DNA of 5,018 nucleotides. Origin: Desulfuromusa sp. Its GTDB lineage: Bacteria; Desulfobacterota; Desulfuromonadia; Desulfuromonadales; Geopsychrobacteraceae. This document shows, piece after piece, positions 1-5,018 of the stretch (position 1 is the stretch's first letter; each line of letters starts with the position of its first letter). The notes beneath the pieces were generated by a model. The model had not been told where the DNA came from, made no database searches, and worked only from the letters and a program-made list of their open reading frames with translations. The translations under genes were made by a program, and so were the position numbers. Location of the stretch: positions 1 through 5,018 of the forward strand of contig JAGLDI010000180.1 in the NCBI GenBank assembly GCA_023145655.1, given 5' to 3'.

Positions 1-741
1 GCCTGGATTATGGCGTTACTGGTTGCCAAACTGGTCCGGTCAACAGTGATCAAGGGGAAATCAACCCCTTTTATTATGGAACTCCCCCCCTACCGACTGC
101 CAACCCTGCAGGGAATTTTTATTCATACCTGGGAGCGCACCTGGCAGTATATCAAGAAAGCGGGAACCGTAATTCTGGCCGTTTCCATTCTCCTCTGGGC
201 GGCGATGACTTTTCCGGGGCTACCGGAGCAACAACTGAATCAATTTGAAAAAGAACGACAGATCGCCCTCAATACCAACACCGCTGCAACAGAACGTCAA
301 CAAATGGTCAATGAAATTAACAATCGTGAAAGTCAGGCGGCATTACGGCACTCCATCGCCGGAAGGATTGGTACCTCTCTGGAACCAGTCAGCGGATTGG
401 CAGGCTTTGACTGGCGAACCAATATCGCACTGGTTGGTGGATTTGCAGCAAAAGAGGTTATCGTGTCGACCTTTGGTACAGCCTATTCTCTGGGAAATGT
501 TGATCCAGAAGCGGCAGAAACGCTGTCAGCGCGTATTGCTGGTGATCCAAGCTGGAACAAATTCACCGCTCTGGCAATGATAGTTTTTGTTCTTCTCTAT
601 GCGCCATGTGTGGTGACCGTGATCGCCATGGCAAAAGAGTCCTCCTGGAGATGGGCAATATTTGCAACAGTTTTTAATACGGCACTGGGATTCGGGATGG
701 CTGTTGCCATCTATCAGATTGGAACAAATCTATTCATGTGA
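1..741 (+). CDS. feoB: Ferrous iron transport protein B (FeoB), C-terminal part, 5' end cut by window edge
   Basis: This is the permease end of FeoB, the inner-membrane Fe(II) importer whose N-terminal G-protein domain lies outside the window. The frame is open from base 1 (Ala-Trp-Ile before the first Met at base 10), so that Met is internal. About 246 residues are visible, ending in TGA at 739-741. Family signatures include MELPPYRLP at residues 26-34, followed by the HTWER stretch, the GFAAKEV..STFGT block from about residue 147, and LLYAPCVVTV around 198-207 with a Cys in a membrane helix, the position usual in FeoB. Hydrophobic segments lie near residues 54-69, 140-160, 188-210 and 217-238. 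Between the first two of these is a hydrophilic, charged stretch of roughly 50 residues (about 73-125), a loop region that varies in length among FeoB proteins. The small Cys-rich gene follows on the same strand. Identification is firm; only the missing N-terminus is unknown. Confidence 0.96.
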   Translation, partial: AWIMALLVAKLVRSTVIKGKSTPFIMELPPYRLPTLQGIFIHTWERTWQYIKKAGTVILAVSILLWAAMTFPGLPEQQLNQFEKERQIALNTNTAATERQQMVNEINNRESQAALRHSIAGRIGTSLEPVSGLAGFDWRTNIALVGGFAAKEVIVSTFGTAYSLGNVDPEAAETLSARIAGDPSWNKFTALAMIVFVLLYAPCVVTVIAMAKESSWRWAIFATVFNTALGFGMAVAIYQIGTNLFM

Positions 742-749
742 GCAGTTAT

Positions 750-802
750 TATTGAGGGTGGTTCAGTCCGGTAAAAATGGGGTTCATTTGCCCCCCTCAA
801 TA
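750..802 (+). other. Long imperfect hairpin between feoB and the small Cys-rich gene
   Basis: The arms TATTGAGGG (750-758) and CCCTCAATA (794-802) are perfect inverse complements. The stem continues inward across one T/C mismatch (759/793) with GG (760-761) against CC (791-792), giving 11 pairs in 12 positions. The roughly 29-nt loop can form a smaller nested stem, AAATG against CATTT. No T-run follows the right arm, so it does not look like an intrinsic terminator. It fills most of the gap between the feoB stop and the next ribosome binding site, and could stabilise or process the mRNA or tune the ratio of the two products. The structure is seen in the sequence; the role is inferred. Confidence 0.55.
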
Positions 803-814
803 TTCGCCCTGACA

Positions 815-827
815 GAAAGGATAAATA
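815..827 (+). promoter_or_regulatory. Ribosome binding site of the Cys-rich small gene
   Basis: The purine-rich stretch GAAAGGA (815-821) lies 6 nt before the ATG at 828. This good spacing supports 828 as the start of a short gene that could otherwise be overlooked. It sits just beyond the right arm of the upstream hairpin, so it should remain accessible when that hairpin forms. Confidence 0.7.
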
Positions 828-1031
828 ATGTTTTCCTGGGATTTAACCATCACCTTAGCCATCGTTGCAGCGGCAGGTTATTATGTTGGGTTCAATATAT
901 ACAAGACAATCAAAGAAGCTTCGTCCGGCGGTTGCGGTGGTTGTTCAGCCTGTTCCCAGGGTAAATTTGCCGCACCAACAACTCAAGGTCCCCATCCCGC
1001 AAAAAAGGGTTGGGGTCGATTTTCGGCATAA
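828..1031 (+). CDS. FeoB-associated Cys-rich membrane protein (67 aa)
   Basis: This small protein has the architecture of the FeoB-associated Cys-rich membrane protein family. A single N-terminal hydrophobic helix (about residues 6-24, LTITLAIVAAAGYYVG and onward) is followed by a short basic stretch (YKTIK), then a Gly/Cys cluster with Cys36, Cys39 and Cys42 in C-x2-C-x2-C spacing. The remaining tail of about 25 residues is basic and rich in Gly and Pro. The length of 67 residues is normal for the family. It lies directly downstream of feoB on the same strand with its own clear ribosome binding site, so it is probably co-transcribed. The family role is poorly defined; a part in handling Fe(II) at the FeoB cytoplasmic face, or in complex assembly, is a guess from the thiol cluster and gene position. 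A topology with the Cys cluster in the cytoplasm agrees with the Lys residues after the helix. It could loosely be called FeoC-like by position, but it lacks the winged-helix fold of enterobacterial FeoC. Confidence 0.88.
   Translation: MFSWDLTITLAIVAAAGYYVGFNIYKTIKEASSGGCGGCSACSQGKFAAPTTQGPHPAKKGWGRFSA
988..1017 (+). other. GC-rich hairpin within the 3' end of the small gene
   Basis: CCCCATCCC (990-998) pairs with GGGTTGGGG (1007-1015), with one internal T/T mismatch and an A-rich 8-nt loop (999-1006). A short TTTT follows at 1020-1023. The shape resembles an intrinsic terminator for the feo transcript, but termination at that T-run would fall before the stop codon at 1029-1031 and leave a message without a stop. 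It is therefore more likely a weak pause, a 3'-end stabilising structure, or a coding coincidence. Read from the other strand it has no T-run after the stem. Confidence 0.35.
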
Positions 1032-1035
1032 AAAC

Positions 1036-2403
1036 TTACTCACTGGTTAAATGATACTTCTCCAGCTTATAGCGTAATGTTCCCCGCGGCACGTTCAGAA
1101 TACGGGCAGTTTTAGCGACATTTCCACCGGTAATCTGAAAGGCTTTTCCAACCAGTTCCTTTTCGATTTGATCAACAACATCATCAAGAATTATCCCCTC
1201 AGGGGGAATTTCATATTTGAACGCCATTTCACTCTGCGGGGATTCCCCCCAGATTTCACGCGGCAGATGATCCGGTAAAATTTTTTCAACATTATGCATG
1301 ATGCAGATCCGTTCCACCACGTTACGTAGTTCCCGCACATTTCCCGGCCAATGATAGCGCCTCATCAGATCAAGAGCTTCTCGACTGAATTGCTGGATTG
1401 TTTTATTGAATTCTCTACTGAAACGCTGCAAAAAGGATTCCAGTAATATCGGGATATCCTCCCGCCGTTCCCGCAGTGGGGAGATGTGGATGGGGAAAAC
1501 ATTCAACCGGTAATATAGATCTTCACGAAATTTTTTAGAATCAATCATACTATTCAGATCAGCATTGGTTGCAGCAATAATTCTGACGTTTATATCGATA
1601 TTACGGTTTCCACCAAGGCGGCGAATTTTACGGTCTTCCAGAACCCGTAATAATTTGACCTGCAGGCTGATATCCATTTCCCCAATTTCATCAAGAAATA
1701 TCGTACCGCCATCAGCTTCTTCAAACAGACCGATTTTTCGCGTTTTAGCGTCGGTAAATGCCCCCCGTTCATGACCAAACAATTCTGTTTCCAGAAGGTT
1801 AAAAGGTAATGAACCACAGTTGATCTCGATAAAGGGCTGTTCGCTACGGGGAGATAAATTATGGATCGCCTGAGCTACCAATTCTTTTCCGGTACCACTA
1901 TCACCGGTGATTAATACCGTCGCCGTTTCGTGTTTAGCGACTTCGCGAATCTGCTGAAAAATCTGCAGCAGAGCCGGGCTGTTACCAACCATATTGATCC
2001 CGTCAGAATCACGGGAAAGGCGTTTAACTTTACGGCGTAGATGCTGAGTTTCCAAGGCCAATTTGACAATCAGGCGAATCGCGTCAGCTTTAAATGGTTT
2101 TTTAATATAGTCATAAGCACCAATTTTCAATGCTTCAACTGCACTTTCAACTGTTCCATAGCCGGTAATAATAATCACCAGAATTTCCGGATCCACTTCC
2201 CGCATCGCCCGTAATACATCCAGGCCACTGTGGCTTCCCAAATTCAGATCAAGGAGAACCAGACTAATCTCCTCATCAGTCACAATCTGCAGCGCCTCCT
2301 CCGGAGATTCAGTTGAAATCGGACGATAATTTTCTTCAGAAATAATCCGTACCAGATTCTCACGGATAAAAGCTTCATCATCAACAATCAGAATTTTTTC
2401 CAT
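1036..2403 (-). CDS. Sigma-54-dependent response regulator, NtrC/AtoC-type (REC, AAA+, Fis-type HTH)
   Basis: This is a 455-residue transcription activator of two-component systems. Residues 1-115 form the receiver domain, with acidic residues D8/D9, the phospho-acceptor Asp52 (in LVLLDLNLG), T80 and K102 (KKPF). The central AAA+ sigma-54 activation domain spans about 138-370: Walker A GDSGTGKE at 167-174, the sigma-54 contact loop as GAFTDA at 214-219, Walker B TIFLDEIG with D238/E239, the [13 protein letters not shown] block (292-303) with candidate arginine fingers, and [10 protein letters not shown] at 352-361. Residues about 408-452 form the Fis-type helix-turn-helix ([22 protein letters not shown]). 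I chose the ATG at 2401-2403 because GGAG lies 9 nt upstream and the product then begins [10 protein letters not shown], as is usual for receivers. An in-frame ATG at 2418 would add five residues (MEHFV) but has only a weak binding site. It lies 132 nt downstream of the kinase gene, its likely partner. Target promoters are not visible. The family call is firm; a specific gene name is not justified. Confidence 0.95.
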   Translation of the reverse strand: MEKILIVDDEAFIRENLVRIISEENYRPISTESPEEALQIVTDEEISLVLLDLNLGSHSGLDVLRAMREVDPEILVIIITGYGTVESAVEALKIGAYDYIKKPFKADAIRLIVKLALETQHLRRKVKRLSRDSDGINMVGNSPALLQIFQQIREVAKHETATVLITGDSGTGKELVAQAIHNLSPRSEQPFIEINCGSLPFNLLETELFGHERGAFTDAKTRKIGLFEEADGGTIFLDEIGEMDISLQVKLLRVLEDRKIRRLGGNRNIDINVRIIAATNADLNSMIDSKKFREDLYYRLNVFPIHISPLRERREDIPILLESFLQRFSREFNKTIQQFSREALDLMRRYHWPGNVRELRNVVERICIMHNVEKILPDHLPREIWGESPQSEMAFKYEIPPEGIILDDVVDQIEKELVGKAFQITGGNVAKTARILNVPRGTLRYKLEKYHLTSE

Positions 2404-2412
2404 AACAAAGTG

Positions 2413-2416
2413 CTCC
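2413..2416 (-). promoter_or_regulatory. Ribosome binding site deciding the response regulator start
   Basis: Read on the minus strand, GGAG ends 9 nt before the ATG at 2403-2401. It overlaps the alternative upstream ATG (2418-2416), which itself is preceded only by a poor AGG. This favours the downstream start and a protein beginning MEKILIVDD. Confidence 0.55.
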
Positions 2417-2428
2417 ATATAGCCTGAT

Positions 2429-2456
2429 CCAGAGAAACAAAGTTTTTATCCTCTGG
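2429..2456. repeat. Inverted repeat CCAGAG-N16-CTCTGG upstream of the response regulator
   Basis: CCAGAG (2429-2434) and CTCTGG (2451-2456) are perfect 6-bp inverse complements whose centres are 22 bp apart, about two helical turns. That geometry suits a dimeric DNA-binding protein. The right end lies 26-53 bp upstream of the regulator start, so it could be an operator or activator site, for example for autoregulation. The half sites are short and the hexamer also occurs inside the kinase gene, so chance is quite possible. Confidence 0.3.
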
Positions 2457-2471
2457 TCTAAACTGTGTGAA
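2445..2471 (-). promoter_or_regulatory. Weak candidate sigma-70-type promoter for the response regulator
   Basis: On the minus strand, TTCACA (2471-2466) matches the -35 consensus at 5 of 6 positions, and GATAAA (2450-2445) matches the -10 at 4 of 6. The spacer is 15 bp, shorter than the ideal 17. If real, the CCAGAG/CTCTGG inverted repeat would flank the -10 element, a plausible place for control. The 132-nt gap from the kinase leaves room for a separate promoter, but this match is only modest. Confidence 0.2.
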
Positions 2472-2519
2472 CGCAGCTGGTTGCCCGGGAGTCTGGCGGA
2501 CCTTACAAAAATCTACTGC

Positions 2520-2550
2520 AAAACGCCCAGAGATCTTATTTTCTCTGCGT
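2520..2550 (-). terminator. Possible weak terminator or attenuator hairpin over the kinase stop codon
   Basis: On the minus strand, CAGAGA (2547-2542) pairs perfectly with TCTCTG (2533-2528) around an 8-nt loop that contains most of the TAA stop region. The stem can extend by ACG/CGT (2550-2548 with 2525-2523) across a 2-nt GG bulge. A run of four T follows immediately (2523-2520, sharing one base with the stem). The T-run is short and the stem modest, so termination would be partial at best. It may reduce read-through from the kinase into the regulator gene, or protect the 3' end of a kinase-only message. Confidence 0.35.
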
Positions 2551-5018
2551 AAGGGGCAATAAAATTATCACCGTTGTCCCCTCCCCCAGTTTGCTCTCAA
2601 TCTCAATTTCACCGCCGTGATCAGAAATAATATTGTAACTGATGGCTAATCCTAACCCGGTTCCATGCCCTTTACTGGTGAAAAAAGGTTCAAAAATAAG
2701 TGGCAGATGTTCCGCAGAGATACCCACCCCTGTATCACTGATCCGAATCAATATTTTGTCATTTTTGAGTTTAATTTCAACCGTCAGGACTCCTCCATCC
2801 GGCATTGCATCCAGAGAATTATTCAACAGATTCAATAAAACCTGCTTCAACCGATCTCCATCGAGCATAATTTCGGGAAGATTATCGGCCACATTTTCTA
2901 CCAACTCAACTTTTTGTCGCTGACACTGTTTCCTGATCAGAGGAAAAACATCTTCCACAATACTCTGGACCTGACCATAGGCAAGCTTAGGGGTTGGCAA
3001 TGCAGCAAAGTGGAGCATTTCATTGACCAGAGATTCGAGTCGCTCTATTTCACCCAGGGCTTGCCGGATCAATTGTTGATCCTGCTCTTTTCCCAGTAGA
3101 CGATCGTGCAGTTCATCCAGAAGCAAACTGACCCCAGTGAGCGGATTCCGCACCTCATGAGCAATCCCTGCCGACATTCGACCCAACGATGCCAGACGAT
3201 CCATCCTGGCCATCTGCTGCCGCAAATTGACCCGCTCGGTCAAATCCTCAATAGTCAACAGCCACCCTTCCTGCTGCCGAAAACTCAACGGGTACATGGC
3301 CATTCGATAGGTCAAGGTGCGACCTTTTCTTTCCAGCGCGACATATTCCCGAAAAGATTTATTTTCACCGCGTTGACTTGCAAAAAACCATCTTTCAAGA
3401 ACCTCGTGCAGTTCAGGCCAGGCGATCAGCAGTTTTTTCCAACTACAATCCGTACCCGGATAATTTATGTCCAAGACCTGGCAGGCGGGTCCGTTAGCAG
3501 AAGTGACTTTACTGTCTGCATCAAAAGTAAGTAACCCTGTTTCAATATTTTCAAAAACTGCATTTTTAAAATTTCGTTCGCGGATAATTTCTTTACGTGA
3601 ATGCCGGAGCGCCTGTAGAGTCTGCAGCAACCGCTGACGCCGACTATTCAGTTCCTCCACCATGGTGTTAAATGAATCGGCCAACATTCCTACTTCATCA
3701 TTTGAAATCACATCAACTTTTGGAGATAAATTACCCCGGATCATCCGCCGGGTTCCTTCAGTCAATAACAGGATTGGCCGGACGATACTGTCAGATAAAA
3801 TGTAGGCAGCAGCAATAACAAACATCACCGTCAGAGAGACAACCAGCCACGATTGCTTCAGGTAGTCAGTGATCAACTTCCGTATCAGCTGAGACGTTGC
3901 GACAGCCGGCTGATGAAACTGATCAATCTCAGCACCAATAGTGATGCCACCAAAGATATTATGGACCTGATATGCCCCTTCCGCATAATGGATCGGTGCA
4001 TAAGCCATAATTTTATTTGCGCCGCCGACATTAATTGTTTCAACCACCCCTGATTTCCCCTGTAAAACAGCGTCAGCAACACGGGGATAGTTGGGATGGA
4101 TAAAGCTGGCGGCAAAAAGATTAAAGGGAATCCGCCCTGATTGAATATCAACCTCGGGAGTCTCCGCGTCATAGGCTGGAACTAACTGCCCATGAGAGTC
4201 ATAACCACGAATATCCCAATATTTTGGATGGGCAATCATCCAACCCTGATCATCAAACATAAAAGCATAATTACCACTGCCATACGAGGGAAAGACAACA
4301 TTCTGATTGGCCATCGGGGAAATATGCTGGGTATATTCCATCAGATGACGGTGATCAAGAGACAGAACGACCACTCCCTGCAGCTCACCATTTTTGATAA
4401 CCGGGGTCGCGAAGCGAATCACGCCACGATATTGAGTCCCCTGCACCGCTTCCAGGGGGGTTTCTGCCCCCTGCAGCTGGTCGTTTCGACTGATATACCA
4501 ACCATGCAGTCGCGACACTTCAAGCTGACCAGTTTTCAATTGAACAGCCTGATTAAAGTAGCTCTCAGTTTTATAGGTTGTCTGACTGGGATCGGAAATA
4601 TCTCTATAATCAGACGAGGGGCTGTCCGCCACAATTCGAACTAATTCACGACCACTGGTATCAGCATAGGCAAGTTCACTGTAGAGGGGAACATCTTCCC
4701 GGATTTCAACCGGACTATCATTGGTACCACTGCGATACCATATCTGACGTTGATGATTGTTAGAAAATTCAAGATAAGTGTCATCGGTTGGTGACAACAA
4801 TGACAAATCGAGGAGATCACCTTCGACCTCATGCAAAAAAGCGGTGATTTGGGTTGCCACTAATTTTGCCTGATTCTCAAGTGCTTTTGCTGCCTGGGTA
4901 TCAAGAGCCTCTGTCGTTCGTTGCCGCAATAAATCTTCGACCAGACGCAAACTGTGTTGAGAACTGAACAACAAAATCCCCAACGGGATTAAAGAAAGGA
5001 GCAAAAATGCCCCGAGAA
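2536..5018 (-). CDS. Membrane sensor histidine kinase (Cache-HAMP-PAS-HisKA-HATPase), N-terminus cut by window edge
   Basis: This is the transmembrane sensor kinase of a two-component system, transcribed ahead of the NtrC-type regulator it most likely phosphorylates. The frame runs open through the right edge (Leu-Gly-Ala-Phe before the TTG at 5004), so that TTG is internal and perhaps a few to 20 residues are missing. Counting from that TTG as residue 1: end of the first membrane helix to about 14; a large extracytoplasmic region 15-380 with a double-Cache look (DDQGWMIAHP at 251-260, then GKSGVVE and MAYAPI); second membrane helix about 385-404; HAMP linker about 404-457; coiled coil; PAS-like domain about 475-590; HisKA with phospho-acceptor His616 in HEVRNP; and the HATPase domain with N-box N725/N729, DTGVGI at 757-762, FEPFFTSK at 771-778 and GTGLGL at 781-786. 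All catalytic motifs are intact. The Cache region probably binds a small molecule in the periplasm; the ligand cannot be told from sequence. It ends in TAA at 2538-2536. Confidence 0.94.
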   Translation of the reverse strand, partial: LGAFLLLSLIPLGILLFSSQHSLRLVEDLLRQRTTEALDTQAAKALENQAKLVATQITAFLHEVEGDLLDLSLLSPTDDTYLEFSNNHQRQIWYRSGTNDSPVEIREDVPLYSELAYADTSGRELVRIVADSPSSDYRDISDPSQTTYKTESYFNQAVQLKTGQLEVSRLHGWYISRNDQLQGAETPLEAVQGTQYRGVIRFATPVIKNGELQGVVVLSLDHRHLMEYTQHISPMANQNVVFPSYGSGNYAFMFDDQGWMIAHPKYWDIRGYDSHGQLVPAYDAETPEVDIQSGRIPFNLFAASFIHPNYPRVADAVLQGKSGVVETINVGGANKIMAYAPIHYAEGAYQVHNIFGGITIGAEIDQFHQPAVATSQLIRKLITDYLKQSWLVVSLTVMFVIAAAYILSDSIVRPILLLTEGTRRMIRGNLSPKVDVISNDEVGMLADSFNTMVEELNSRRQRLLQTLQALRHSRKEIIRERNFKNAVFENIETGLLTFDADSKVTSANGPACQVLDINYPGTDCSWKKLLIAWPELHEVLERWFFASQRGENKSFREYVALERKGRTLTYRMAMYPLSFRQQEGWLLTIEDLTERVNLRQQMARMDRLASLGRMSAGIAHEVRNPLTGVSLLLDELHDRLLGKEQDQQLIRQALGEIERLESLVNEMLHFAALPTPKLAYGQVQSIVEDVFPLIRKQCQRQKVELVENVADNLPEIMLDGDRLKQVLLNLLNNSLDAMPDGGVLTVEIKLKNDKILIRISDTGVGISAEHLPLIFEPFFTSKGHGTGLGLAISYNIISDHGGEIEIESKLGEGTTVIILLPLTQRK

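Noticed and set aside
662..964. 100-codon + strand frame overlapping the feoB end and the Cys-rich gene
   Set aside because: It overlaps two well-supported genes in another frame and spans the intergenic hairpin. The product resembles no family I know, while the 828 start has a good ribosome binding site and a family match.
990..1023. True intrinsic terminator for the feo transcript
   Set aside because: The stem is good but its T-run is only four bases and lies upstream of the small gene's stop codon, so termination there would truncate the message. It was kept only as a hairpin of uncertain role.
2514..2530. Sigma-54 promoter (-24/-12) after the kinase gene
   Set aside because: A TGGGCG..TTTTGCA stretch on the minus strand suggests the motif at first glance, but the GG and GC dinucleotides are only about 6 nt apart, not the required 10, so it does not fit.
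3106..3534. 142-codon open frame on the + strand inside the kinase gene
   Set aside because: It is fully antisense to a kinase region with clear PAS and HisKA coding signal, shows no recognisable domain, and has no credible ribosome binding site context. It is a shadow of the real gene.
4192..4644. 150-codon open frame on the + strand opposite the Cache region
   Set aside because: It is antisense to the kinase sensor domain, and its translation looks like low-information reverse-strand sequence without domain features or a supporting operon context.
5002..5004. TTG at 5004 as the kinase start codon
   Set aside because: The frame stays open to the window edge with hydrophobic residues (Leu-Gly-Ala-Phe) continuing the first membrane helix. 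A start in mid-helix without basic residues before it is unlikely; the true start lies beyond the window.

Overview
The window looks like a piece of a Gram-negative bacterial chromosome, most likely from a Desulfuromonadales/Geobacter-like deltaproteobacterium. That taxon is inferred from gene style only: a FeoB followed by a tiny Cys-rich membrane protein, next to a Cache-HAMP-PAS histidine kinase paired with an NtrC-type sigma-54 activator. No rRNA or other marker is present to confirm it. Coding density is high, and I see no mobile element, tRNA, rRNA, CRISPR array or attachment site.

Layout. On the + strand, 1-741 is the 3' end of feoB (ferrous iron permease), cut by the left window edge. 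It is followed after 86 nt by a 67-codon gene (828-1031) for a FeoB-associated Cys-rich single-pass membrane protein. The 86-nt gap holds a long imperfect hairpin. On the - strand, a two-component system converges on the feo genes. The sensor kinase gene (5018 down to 2536, its 5' end beyond the right edge) is transcribed first, then after 132 nt the response regulator gene (2403 down to 1036). The regulator stop and the small-protein stop are only 4 nt apart, so the two transcription units meet tail to tail.

How the genes work together. FeoB moves Fe(II) across the inner membrane, and the small protein, with a C-x2-C-x2-C cluster just after its membrane helix, probably works with it. The kinase senses an unknown ligand or state through a large extracytoplasmic Cache-type domain, autophosphorylates on a conserved His, and passes the phosphate to Asp52 of the regulator. 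The regulator would then activate sigma-54 promoters elsewhere. Nothing in the window shows that the two-component system controls iron uptake; adjacency of convergent genes is weak evidence.

Non-coding points worth attention are the feoB/small-gene hairpin, a hairpin over the kinase stop codon, an inverted repeat just upstream of the regulator gene, and a GC-rich hairpin inside the 3' end of the small gene. All genes belong to recognisable families, and I do not see a convincing undescribed system here.
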